Assembly: GCA_964035575.1 (NCBI GenBank)
Contig: OZ037921.1
Location: 516,501-580,500 of the forward strand
Length of the DNA: 64,000 bases
DNA from: Rhynchopus sp. YZ270_cl-10
Lineage: Eukaryota > Euglenozoa > Diplonemea > Diplonemida > Diplonemidae
Reading direction: 5' to 3'
Position numbers and translations under genes: made by a program. Numbering within the stretch: position 1 is the first letter of the stretch; every line of letters begins with the position of its first letter. A model generated the notes under the pieces. That model saw only the letters and a list, made by a program, of their open reading frames with translations, was not told where the DNA came from and did not search any database. Shown here piece after piece: positions 49,021-59,311 of the stretch.

Positions 49021-49450
49021 CCTGGTGCAAATATCAATGCAGTGCCGAACTCCGCAGTAGGATAACCGCGGAATTCTCACATTCCGCCGGAGGCCCTAAC
49101 GAGCTGGGTTGGGCTCGACCGAGTTTCAGCGAAAACCCCCAAAACCTATATTATCCCCTGGGGTCTAGTTCTACGACAGCTGAGATGTGTAAAAAAACAC
49201 CACTATTCTGCCTCAGTACGGTACCAACCTGCTTGTTGGATTTTTTTTAGACCGTCACTCATTTTTTCCGCTCGCTGCGCTCGCGGACAAACCATCAACA
49301 CCCCACGATTTCCCAAAAACCTGAAAGTTAGCGTCAGGCCTGCGCGGAAAAATTTCAAAAACGGGAGAGAAAAAAAAAAGGAAAAAAAGGAAAATAAATC
49401 TGGGATTTTTAGCGTTTTTAGCGAAAATAAGGATCTACCCTGAAAAAAGC

Positions 49451-50378
49451 AACAATATTTGCATGGATGTACAAAGTTCTGGAGTACTCTTGTTCAGTGG
49501 TCGCGCTAATTATGGGAAAAAATGGGGAAAAAATGGATTTCGGGTACGGAAAAACGTTCCTTGAAAAGGTTAGCTGGGGAGGCCCGGAAACCCCGTTTTG
49601 TGGCATTTCCGGGCCAATCCCGGCTTGTGGTGGGGTATATACGGAAAAATGGACAAAATTTTAGTGACTTAAATTTTCGCAAAATATGAACCCATACTCG
49701 TAAACAAGGGTCATTTTCAGGAAAATTCGGAAAATTCCGAGATTTGGAAGCAATTTTTCTCCTGAAAATCAGTGGGTTTTCAGCCCCAAAACATACCGCG
49801 ATTGGAATTTCCGGAATCCGTCCGCGCTGTGGTGGGGTCACTTTGCCGAAATGGCCAATTTTTTGGTTTTGGTCAAAATCCATGTGGGTAAAGAGGGCCA
49901 ATGTAAATCCCACAACCAGATTTTCTCTCCCTGATCCTGACGTCTTGCAACATGAAAATGCGCGAAAACACCGGCATTTGCATTTCCGGAATTCGTCCGT
50001 TCTGTGGTGGGGTCAATTTGCCGAAATGGACAAGTTCTTGGTTTTGGTCAAAACCCGTCAGTGTAAGGTAAAGGGGGCAAGTGTTTGCCTGTAGAAACTG
50101 GTAGGGAACAGGCAGCGCCGCAGGCGCACGGTACCCAACTTTTTTTTTTTTTTTCCTTTTCTTTTTTCTCCTCTTTCTTTTGACTTTCCGAGCCAATTGC
50201 GTTCCACGGCGGGGTCACATGTATATGCAAGTCCACTATGTGGTGGTCTTACTCAACAATATTAGAACTTCTGGTTTCTTAATGAAATCCCCGTACTGCA
50301 AAAAAAAAACGTTCCTACCAAAACCCCCAAAAATCCCGGGATGAGGGATGGACTTTAGCGCGAGCTCTGCTCTTGTTC

Positions 50379-50416
<38 letters not shown>

Positions 50417-51406
50417 AACAGGCTCTCCGCTAGGATTTCCGATTTTGAAAATATTCTGTTGATGGTCCACGTTGGTGGGGTACATGCTTGCGCCGCAGGC
50501 GCACGGTACGCAACTTTTTTTTTTACCAACGCCCGATTTTGACTTTTTTGGGACGTTTGAGCACTCACCTCTCCATATCTTCTTCTCCTGAGCTTTTTTG
50601 ACAGGTAGAACGGGTCTGAACCACTTAGCAGAACTTTTTTTTTTTTTCTTTTTTTCCCCATTTTCAAAAAGTTCTGTTGACAATCAACAGAACTTTAGTA
50701 CCTAGCGGAGTGCCTGATTTTGAACCAGAGGTTTTTTTTGGGACCGGTTTTTTTGACCTTAGGGGGGGGTGAGGTGTTTTTCGGGTTGCAAAATTTTTCG
50801 CGCGCGAAGCCCCTGGAGAAGCTGGTTCGTGGGGGATTTTTGGAATCCGTCCGCGCTGTGGTGGGGTCAATTTGACGAAATGGACAAGTTCTTGGCTTTT
50901 GGTCAACATCAGTGTAAGGGCCAAGTGATCCTGCCGACTGAACAAGAAAAGGGAGAAACTGGGTCAGGGCTGCCGCGCCGCAGGCGGAAATTTTTAGATG
51001 CCGTCCACTTTTTTGAGTTAAGTACCCAGTACCATGTCATACAATTTACAGTAAGCTTGCGCCGCAGGCGCACGGTACGCTACTTTTATGATTTCGCCAT
51101 ATCCTTTTTTCCTCGTTGGGTTCTACGAGCTCTGTCCGTCAAATTCTAGGAAAACACGCCCACCCTCTAACTCCCTTAGATGGTTCTTGGGGCGCGAGAA
51201 AGGTATCGGGGGGAGAGTAAGAGAACACCATCAAGATTTTTTTTTTATTTTCCAAAAAAAAATTTTATTTTCACCCCCCCGAAAGCCGGAAAAAAAATCG
51301 TGGGGGGGGGGTGAAACCCCCCCCCACCCCCCCGTAAAAAAACCTCTGTTTTGAACACTACTACAACCTACCTAACCACTAGGTAGGTTACAGTAAAAAT
51401 AAAATA
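49451..51406. other. Gene-free stretch with a dispersed GTGGTGGGGTCAATTT repeat
   Basis: Copies of the unit (GGAATCCGTCCGC, CTGTGGTGGGGTCAATTTG, CCGAAATGGACAAG) occur near 49600, 49795, 49975 and 50835, and again near 58615. GCGCCGCAGGCGCACGGTAC occurs at about 50113, 50492 and 51058. A 35-T run lies at 50381-50415. Confidence 0.6.
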
Positions 51407-51727
51407 CCGCGATTGGAAATATTATGGACCGAATTAAGTACCAAATGTCCCGAAAAAATCTCTAACGTACCATAATTAATTCGGTCCAACAATAACCCGA
51501 ACCAAATATTAATTCGATTCATATCGTTCTGGGCAAAAAAGTACTTGTCAAAAAAATAAGATTCGCCCTTTCCTCGGGGGACAAGTACAAAAAAAATTGC
51601 CCCCCAAAACATCATGAACCGAATTAAGTACCAAATGAAACTCAAAAACCTCAAACGTACCATCATTAATTCGGTCCATAATATTTTGTTTCTTTATTTA
51701 TTCGGTCCATAATATTTCCAAACGCGG
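51407..51727. mobile_element. TA-flanked MITE with 29-bp TIRs (mariner-like)
   Basis: TA at 51405-51406 and 51728-51729. Ends are CCGCGATTGGAAATATTATG on the left and CCGCGTTTGGAAATATTATG on the right (complement), both continuing GACCGAAT. The inner sequence repeats GACCGAATTAAGTACCAAAT twice and ATTAATTCGGTCCA twice, so it is itself a set of nested inverted repeats. Confidence 0.75.
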
Positions 51728-52011
51728 TATCACAAACGCCCTGTGGACGTCGGCATAGGCAGCTAAAACAACAACAACAAAAAAAAAAAAGGTATTTTCA
51801 TCATATGCAATCAATAAATTGATAGTATATGGTGAGGGATCAACAAAAATGTTCCCATCTTTCTTTAAAAAAAAAAACTAGTTGTTTTTGATCTCCCAGT
51901 AACGAGCGAATGCTGCCTTAAGTGAAAAAAAACTATGTTTCGTTTACAGCGACCTACAAATATGTTGAAAGGTTTCTTCTCCCTCAGTACCCAAGGGGGG
52001 GGGGGGGGGGG
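51728..52011. other. Spacer with one copy of the GNIFVDP coding-like repeat
   Basis: On the minus strand 51796-51865 reads KDGNIFVDPSPYTINLLIAY. Related copies at 56725-56795 and 63806-63880. Confidence 0.45.
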
Positions 52012-52800
52012 TAGGGGGGGTCATATCTATGTGAGAAAATGACATTTTTCAAAAATGCCCAAAAACCCCACAAAAAGGGTAAAAACCAAGAAAATCCACC
52101 CCACAGGCCCAAAAAAATGTGGTGTGCCCCGCTTTCCACCCTTTTTGTGCCTCTCAGGTACCCAAATCGCGGTTTTTAAAAAATTGCCTACCAGTGGTAC
52201 CTGAGGCAGGCTATTTGTGGGCAATTTGCAAAAACACCCTCCCACACCGGTTCCACACCGTTTTTTTGATGTTTTATGGGGCATGCGCCCCCACAGGTGC
52301 CCAGGACCACCCTGGAATCGGGTTTCTGCAACTTTCTGGGTGTTTGAAATAAAATATGGGCGTTTTTAGGCCATTTTCAGGCTATTTTGGCCTATTTTGG
52401 CCTATTTTCACTGCCTGACCGGTGTTTCAGGTTTTATGAGGTTTGAGCCCCAACAGGTGTCACGAAACACCCCAGTAACGGTTCTGTGGGTCTCCTGTGG
52501 GGTTTTGGGGGTGAAATATACCCTTTACTCTATGTTCTGGGCCATATTGGGGTGTTTTCTGTTTCACAGTCAACCTGAAGGGCAAACCAAGGGGGCACTC
52601 AGGTACCACATGTAGGCAATTTTTAAAAAACTGTGATTTGGGCCCCTGAGAGGCACAAAAAGGGTGGAAAACGGGGCACACCACATTTTTTTGGGCCTGT
52701 GGGGTGGATTTTCTACTTTTTTTTACCTTAGAATCGCTTTTGACAACATTTTGAAAAATGTCATTTTCTCACACTTTTAATACAGGATATGACCGCCCCT
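52012..52800. mobile_element. Fold-back element with about 170-bp arms
   Basis: Arms at about 52031-52205 and 52597-52775 are inverted copies: TGAGAAAATGACATTTTTCA, TGTGGTGTGCCCCGCTTTCC, CTTTTTGTGCCTCTCAGG, GGTACC. Each end abuts a long G tract plus TAGGGG, and GGTCATATC is shared by both ends. No coding region. Confidence 0.7.
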
Positions 52801-53086
52801 AGGGGGGGGGGGGGGGGGGGGGTAGGGGGGGTCACATCCCATGTAAAAAGTGGGGACCCCGACCAAAAAAAAATTTTTTTTGAGCAAAAAATGGACATCA
52901 CCTCGAAAAACCAGAAAATATGGTCCCCAGGTGACCTACAATTCAATTCCGCCTGGTTTTGGACACTTCTGAGCACTTGTGGGGGTCTAATTCGAATTTT
53001 TCAAAATAAAAAAATCGGCCTGGGACAGGGTTTGTACCTGGGCACCTTTCAAATCGGGGTGCAATCAAAACCCATTAAAAACACCG

Positions 53087-53278
53087 TTGGGACGCATTGA
53101 GAAGGCGGGAAAAGTGGCGGGGACACTGTATAGGCAGTTCTACGCCAAGTCCGCTCTAAAATCCTTGTGTAGACGCAGTGGAATGGCAGTAAAGGCAAAG
53201 CGCCGTATCCACTGTGGAATGGGCCTGCTGAAGGTGTCCTCAGAGGTGATTCTGTCAGCCCTGGGGAACTTGGGTTAG
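53087..53278 (+). other. H4-like histone-fold ORF fragment
   Basis: The frame contains KSALKSLCRRSGMAV and GLLKVSSEVILSALGNL. These match, with one gap, the H4 blocks KPAIRRLARRGGVKR and VLKSFLESVIRDSV. The region after helix 2 is missing, and no ATG opens the frame at the right place. It may be a captured histone remnant or a histone-like gene of a mobile or virus-like element; broken as it stands. Confidence 0.3.
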
Positions 53279-53482
53279 GAACACGCGCGAAAAGGGGAGG
53301 AAAGTGGCGTGTGTGGTGTATTGGGCCTCCCACGCGCATCCTCGCGGGTCATTGCGCACAGCTTGTCTTCAAGCAGTCTGGCTTTGCCACATTGGAGCAG
53401 TGTGCGTAAGTTCCCCAAGACGGCGTCCCTTGCCCTTGTGAGCTTTGAGGACGCCCGCTCTTGCCGCTGTATGTGTGGCGTG
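53274..53482 (-). other. H3-like ORF fragment, convergent with the H4-like one
   Basis: The minus-strand frame includes RDAVLGNLRTLLQ and ARLLEDKLCAMTREDARG, close to the H3 block LFEDTNLCAIHAKR. The two frames meet tail to tail at 53274-53278. Weak on its own; the pairing with an H4-like frame is what makes it worth noting. Confidence 0.22.
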
Positions 53483-54225
53483 CCTGGCCGTCTTCATGAG
53501 GGATGTCTCTTTCCTCCCACAATAATCTGAGTGTGGGGTCTAAGTAGACAAAGAAGACGAGGCAGATGTGGGGGCGGTGCTGTAGTCGAGTCTATGACTG
53601 GATATCCATATACGTGTCTAGTACACGGCTATTGCAGACTGAACTGCAAAACCAAGGGGGGGAATTGGTCATTGCAATATCTGGAAAGTCACACGAGGTG
53701 TTTTTTTTTGAAGCGGAGGTACCCTGAGGGACCGGGTGAGGCAGTGACGGCAGATCTGCTTGATAATTTACACCTGACTAATTTTCTTCCCTAAATTGAT
53801 CACTCCCTGGCCTATTAATGGTGTGGGTACCTAAGCGTGTGTAGTGATGGGTCACTACGACCCACAAAATACAGATGCCAGGTGACCGTCTTGTCTTCTT
53901 TTGGCTGTATTCAAACGCACTTAGATGACATTAGTCAAGATGTATCCTTTACTTCCTAGAATATGAGTCATGGACTGTTGCCATGGCCATATCTCGTTTA
54001 TGTGCCAAAAAATAGCAATAGGCCAGGTACAGACCCTGTCCCACGACCCCTTTTTTTTTCGGAATTTTAATTTTCTGGTCACTTCTGGTCACTATTTTTG
54101 GTATTTTCGGGCCTCCAGGACGTTTTCTGGGGGGTTTTGGGTAGTGACTTGTGGGGTCGGACACTGCTCTGCGCGTAGATATACAAAATTCTGAAAAAGT
54201 GCAGGGTTCCCCCCTTGTGACCCCC

Positions 54226-55054
54226 CCTAGGCATACTGTGCAGGCGAGCCGTTTTTAGGCGAGTTTTTCGTTTTCCTGATTTTCAGGAAAAACTCGCCAA
54301 AAACTCGCCCTACTCGCCCATTACTCGCCTATTACTCGCCAAAACTCGCCAAAAACTCGCCAAAACTCGCCAAAACTCGCCTAAACTCGCCCCAATTTGG
54401 GTGCAAATCCTGGTGCACATACGCACCTTGGGGGTGAAAATGTGCACCAGGATGTGAAAATGGAGGGCGGGGGTGACTGATGACAACATGCCACTCGAAA
54501 ACACACAAAAAAATTGAAATTGTGTCACTTGTACGTCTAAAGGCAACCATGTCACGGCAGTGGCTGACAGGCATGTATGTAAACATTTGCTCCAGGGGAA
54601 GATCCAGGCGTGCCATAGATCCCGGGGGACAAGACGTGCTACAATCCGGAGGATGACGAAGACATGAGCCGGGGCTACACTCGCTATACAACAATGTCCT
54701 CGCCATGCCGGTAAATGGCAACCCTGCAGGCCACCCCTTGGCGGTACTCCCCCACGACTACATCGCACCCATCTGTGCAAGCTTCATGGATCCGCAGAAG
54801 CTACAGCTGGACTGGTGGTACTGGTTGTGGAAGCCTACAAAGCAAACTGTAGAGGTCTTGTTCAAGTGGAACGAAAAAAATTTTCTCTTCAAAACTCAAA
54901 TTTCCCTCATATTTTCGTGTGTACACTTTTCCCAAGGTAAAATCCCTACCAAAAAAAAAAACTCGCCAAAACTCGCCCCCCAAAAATAGGCGAGTTTTAG
55001 GCGAGTTTTTGGCGAGTAGGCGAGTTTTTTTTACTCGCCCGCACAGTATGCCTA

Positions 55055-55056
<2 letters not shown>
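54226..55056. mobile_element. TIR element filled with ACTCGCC motifs
   Basis: Ends CCTAGGCATACTGTGCAGGC (left) and CCTAGGCATACTGTGCGGGC (right, complement), one mismatch in 23. About 18 copies of ACTCGCC or GGCGAGT follow on each side (54249-54392 and 54961-55040). The middle (about 54400-54950) holds non-array sequence with a coding-like frame. The right end abuts a G run of over 30. Confidence 0.8.
54700..54870 (+). other. Coding-like fragment inside the ACTCGCC element
   Basis: The frame reads LYNNVLAMPVNGNPAGHPLA, then VLPHDYIAPICASFMDPQKL and LDWWYWLWKPTKQ. GC-rich and gene-like, but no family is recognised and no complete gene is present. Confidence 0.25.
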
Positions 55057-55093
<37 letters not shown>

Positions 55094-55837
55094 GGGGAGG
55101 GTCACTGGGTGAACAAAATCCATTTTTTCGAAATTTAAATTTAGACCGTTCTAAGTACAAAAAAACCATACATTCGGACCCTGGGGGTGTGGGAAATGAT
55201 TTTCCGCCCGGTTTTGACCCACCATATACCCCAGAGATTACTTTTTTGAGCTTCTTGAAAAAATGAGACAGAACTTGTACCTACCCACCGAGACGGAACT
55301 TGAACCTTTTCACCCCTCCATTCCTCGAACCTAAATGCGGTCTATCTCCGGTGTAAAATCACTCAAAACCCCCCAAAAAATGCCCCGGGGTGTGAAAAAT
55401 CCCCAAAACGCGCATGAGACTGCGGCTAAGTTTGTTGCGAGGCCTTCTATTTGGAAGCTGCCTATGTGTCAGGTGCCTTTGGATAAGGTACAGAGCGTGT
55501 GGGGAGCCAGTTGCGGGGTCTTGTTTGGCACGATGTTGCAGGGAGCTGGAGGACTGTGACTCTTGCTCAAACTTGCTGGGACTGGGACTCTTGCTCGTAC
55601 AGTGACTCCCGCTCTTGTGACTCTCACTTCATCCTCTCTGTCCCGACTCTCTCTCCACTCACGCCCCACTGCTCACGGTGCCCCCGGCACTACCCCAACC
55701 CCATCGGGGTACTATAAATTATAAATCTAGCGACAAGTGTACCAAACTTGAAGGGGAAGAAGTAAAAGGACATATCCGACCGTCGTTTTTCGACCCACAG
55801 GCCCCCTGTGACCCACTCTGAGGGTGTTTTTCACCCG
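55057..55837. other. G run and gene-free spacer
   Basis: About 34 G, then TTAGGGGAGGGTCACTGG. At 55560-55640 units of CTCTTGCT/GACTC repeat loosely. No gene seen. Confidence 0.4.
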
Positions 55838-55925
55838 CAGTTGCCTTGGAGATGGCCAGATAATGCCAAATGAATTTTCCGTGCGTTTGGTCCCAGCCAA
55901 AATGGCTGGAGTCGTATCCCCTAGG
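55838..55925. repeat. Terminal repeat shared in inverted orientation with 59552-59647
   Basis: Blocks CACCCGCAGTTGCCTTGGAG, ATGGCCAGATAATGCCAAAT, GAATTTTCCGTGCGTTTGGT and CAAAATGGCTGGAGTCGTAT end at CCCCTAGGGGGG. The complement is found at 59552-59647, virtually identical, also ending at CCTAGGGG. Confidence 0.85.
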
Positions 55926-58497
55926 GGGGGGGGGTGCCTATACTCCGGTTAAGCCTTCATAAGGGCGGGATTGTTTTGGGCCTTTCTCAAAAATTTAAGA
56001 CCCAGAAAAGTGGGGTTTTCCACCAAAAAACTTCGAAATATCACCTCTGTGCGGTGGTATTGGCGTTACGGAGGTGTTTTGATTTTGGCGACTTTTACGG
56101 TCGCCAACTGATCTTGATTACTCGACTAGGAAAGAGGAAGATTATTTTTTTCGTTGAACGCAGCCAAAAAACAGTGTGTGATAATCTGAATTTTGCGCAA
56201 AGTGATTTTAAAAGGGAAAATAGTCGGTATCAGGCGATGAAACGTTAGCTATATTATTTGGGGGGGTTCTTAATAACACTGCGGGTAAGAAAGAAAAAGT
56301 GAAGTTGATATAGTGCAAAGACCTCTGAGATGAAGGCACTACAAAAAAAAAAGGGGGGAAACAATCGGGTTGGAGAGATAAAGCACCTAAGGGTGAAGTA
56401 CCAGAGCAAGGGAAAAAAGAAAGAGGCAGGGGTTCAAGCAAAAAAAGCAAAAACCCCAGTAAACACATAGATAGTCGGCCGGAGTCGGGCCGACCACTCT
56501 TCGACTTTTGCTAAGGCCTCCTCCGAGGGCAAGGAATCTGTAAATAAAGGTCCTAGATACGACACACTGAATTCTTCGGAAAAGAATGTCCCGAGATCAG
56601 AAACCTTTTCGTGAGTGAACTTTTTGGAAAAGTGGATATTGCACAACTGGTGGGCAACACAAAAAACCGAGGCAACTACACTAATCCAAAAATTTATCAA
56701 AAAGAAGAAAAAAAAGGTAGTTCAACCTATGCATTCAATACACTGATAGCATAAGTATAGTGATCAACAAAAATGTTCCCATATTTCTTTTTGTGATATA
56801 TGGTTTGCAAAACGTGAATATTATGAAGAACAGTAAGAAGTAAATGTTTCATGCACAAGTTGAAACTTCAGTAGATTGGTTTCTGACATTAACTCGGTTT
56901 CAATCCTAAGAAGCATACATTTGTATTCGAAAGGGTGGACATCAGTGATTTCCCTTTATATTTCTCTTGTCCTTCAGGATATGTCCTGTCTGCTCACAAA
57001 GGAGGGGTAACCTAAAGAGTCTTGGTTTAAAAAAAAAATTCGGGGCGACGCGGCTCGGCCGACTACCATCTATGCAAACAAGAGTAAAAAACACATTTCT
57101 CAGTTCGATTAATTTAATTTCCTCATTTTCTCTCTACCTGATTTTGCCAGAAATGGAGTTTGGTCTTAAAACCACTTTTTAAAACTCAAGGAAAAATCGG
57201 CTGGATATTTTCTTACTTGTATCCTCTTTCTCGTTACAATAAACAACGATCACAGCCAAAACGGTTATTTTCTGTATGGCGCACGTGAGTTGGGTGACAG
57301 GGGTAAACAAAAGGGAAAGGCGTGAGTAACAAAACGAGTGGTGCATAAAAATTGGTTTAGTTTCTGATCACACTTCACACACAATGGGGGAAAAAAATCA
57401 AAACAGCGGACAACAGTAAAACATATTTGCCCGCTGTTTTGAAAATTTTTCTGAGCTCGAATAAAATGGGGAAAGAGGGTTAAAATTTAAAAAAAAAAAA
57501 GCGTGGAGCTCATGAAAAAAAAAGCGAGGTGTCTACACGTTATCAATTCAAAGAAAAAAAATATATTTCAATAGTAAGGTCACCACCTTCGTGTGCAACG
57601 ACTATTTCTTTGACCTTCAGAGGTTGCTTGACACCTACACTTCTGAAGGTGTTGGGGGGAGGTTGGAAAATGTTTTTTTCTTTTTTTGTTTGTTTTGAAA
57701 GTGCTTTGTGCTCTTCTGTGTTGGGGGGAAGGGGGAAGGTGCGAAAAGTCACAAAAAGAAAGTGCCAACAACAAAAAAAAGGAGAAAAGCGAAGAAAAAA
57801 GGGCTAAAGGAATTGCCATCAAATGGGTAGGGCGGGGGGCGTTTTTAATTCGGGCCTACAAGGCGTACTTTTTTTTTACGTAGCCTTTCTTTGAGGTACA
57901 GTACACTGCATTAGAACTCCTTCTGAACTGCATGTGAACCTTCATACACGACTGTTTTTTTTTTTTTTTGTAGTTTCGACAATCACCTGTCCGAGGACGG
58001 GTTCTGTACACACCTTTCCCCCCCCCCACTGTAACCTACCGAGGTAGGCGTGCTGTTGACTAAACGGGGGGAGGGGGGTTTTTTTTTTTTTTTTTGGTTT
58101 GAGAATTTGATAGGGTGTCCTGGTCACGAGGAAATTCAAGTGTAATGGGGTGAAATGCGGTGAAATGGGGGCGATTTAAACTTTGCTTTTTTCACGGGTC
58201 AGGAAAGATCTTTTTTTTTTTTTTTTTTTTCGAGAAAAAAAATCCTCTTCTCCCGAAAAAAAAAAAACGTTTTGCGAGTTTTGCGTGGCACAAAAAATGT
58301 TTGCCTGGTGTTGCTGAGAGCGTCCATTTAGAGCAGATATTGACTTCTCCATGTCAATAGCTCTGATGGGGACCCAATCGCAGATCGTGTCAGCAACGTA
58401 TTCGAACTTCTTTTCGAGACTCAGGCAACTGCGCATTTTTTGGGTGAAGGGCTAAAACACCTACTAAGCAAGTTGGTACGGTAATGAGGCAGAATAG
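55926..58497. other. Gene-free stretch with degenerate coding-like fragments
   Basis: Minus-strand frame 56464-56699 (SVVASVFCVAHQLCNIHFSK and onward to WSARLRPTIYVFTG) looks coding-like and lies next to a GNIFVDP copy at 56725-56795. A plus-strand stretch near 57040-57070 (CGGCTCGGCCGACTA) matches part of it in the other orientation. A repeat at 57975 starts like the SINE-like unit (TCGACAATCACCTG). Low-complexity A/T elsewhere. Confidence 0.4.
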
Positions 58498-58984
58498 TTG
58501 GTGCTTCCCGGGGGGTATGCATTTCACAAATTTTCAATTCAATTCACAACTTTTCACAACTATTCACAACTTTTCACTACCCTTTTTTCTCTCGTTGGTG
58601 AAGCTTTTAAACGCCGGCATTTGCATTTCCGGAATCCGTACGGCCAGTGGTGGGGTCAATTTGCCAAAATGGACAAGTTCTCGTCATTTCCGCACATCAC
58701 ACAGTACACAGGTACACAGGTACACCACATCACGTTCTATCTTGTGAATCCCAGCGTACCCCTCAATCGGTGGGTCACCACCCCGCCCAAAAAAAAAGCA
58801 CACAAAAAAAAAATCAATTCACAACTTTTCACAACTATTCACAACTTTTCACATTTTTTCACAATTTTTCACCACTTTTCACCAGCCTTCACAATTTTGT
58901 AGCGGTTTTCGTGTTGTGAAATTTGTGAAAACTTGTCACATTTTGTGAAAATTTGTGAAATGCACACCCCCCGGGAAGCACCAA
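58498..58984. mobile_element. TIR element filled with TTCACAACTWTTCACAAC motifs
   Basis: Ends TTGGTGCTTCCCGGGGGGTA and complement, continuing TGCATTTCACAAATTTTC (one mismatch in about 37). Left array 58530-58580 and right array 58815-58970 consist of TTCACAAC, TTCACAAT and TTGTGAAA units, about 15 copies. In the middle is a copy of the GTGGTGGGGTCAATTTG repeat and ACACAGGT units. TAG lies on both sides. Confidence 0.8.
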
Positions 58985-59311
58985 TAGTAGTGTTTTTACA
59001 CATCTAATTCACAAAGGAGATTTAAAAAAAAATGAAAGATGAATGTGCCTCTCGTGCACACGCGTCTAAAAAAAAGAAGAAAAAAAAAATGAAACAAAAT
59101 AACATAACGTAAACGAGCAGAATACTAAGCCAATACGAGCACCATAACAGACCATGATAAAGTATTGTTTAGGTTACAGATATACTAAAATTTATAAATT
59201 TATACAAAAAAAAAAAAACAAAGGGGGGTATGTAACAGGCCTCTGGGTAATTTTTCGGCCGATGTTGGCCTTGGGGGGTGGGTGGTACCCCCCCCCCCCC
59301 CCCCCCCCCCC
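58985..59311. other. Short spacer with one hairpin repeat and a C run
   Basis: Type 2 hairpin at 59037-59068 and about 25 C at 59289-59313. Confidence 0.5.
59037..59068. repeat. CCTCTCGTG hairpin repeat, type 2
   Basis: GATGAATGTGC, loop CTCTCGT, GCACACGCGTCT. Confidence 0.7.

Larger units (their letters stand above)
47982..49442. mobile_element. hAT-type non-autonomous element with perfect 8-bp target duplication
   Basis: Perfect 15-bp inverted ends CAGGGTAGATCCTTA. The 8-bp sequence AAAAAAGC lies on both sides (47974-47981 and 49443-49450). CAGGG termini with an 8-bp duplication define hAT. There is no hAT transposase inside. Instead there are a Tc1/mariner-like coding fragment (48269-48460), a segment shared with 45583-45830, and two copies of CGCTCGCTGCGCTCGCGG. 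Confidence 0.85.
52801..54225. other. Spacer with coding-like fragments including a histone-fold-like ORF
   Basis: Begins with a 22-G run and TAGGGGGGGTCACAT. Contains the ORF pair at 53087-53480 and a further plus-strand frame at 53531-53794 of unknown nature. Confidence 0.45.
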
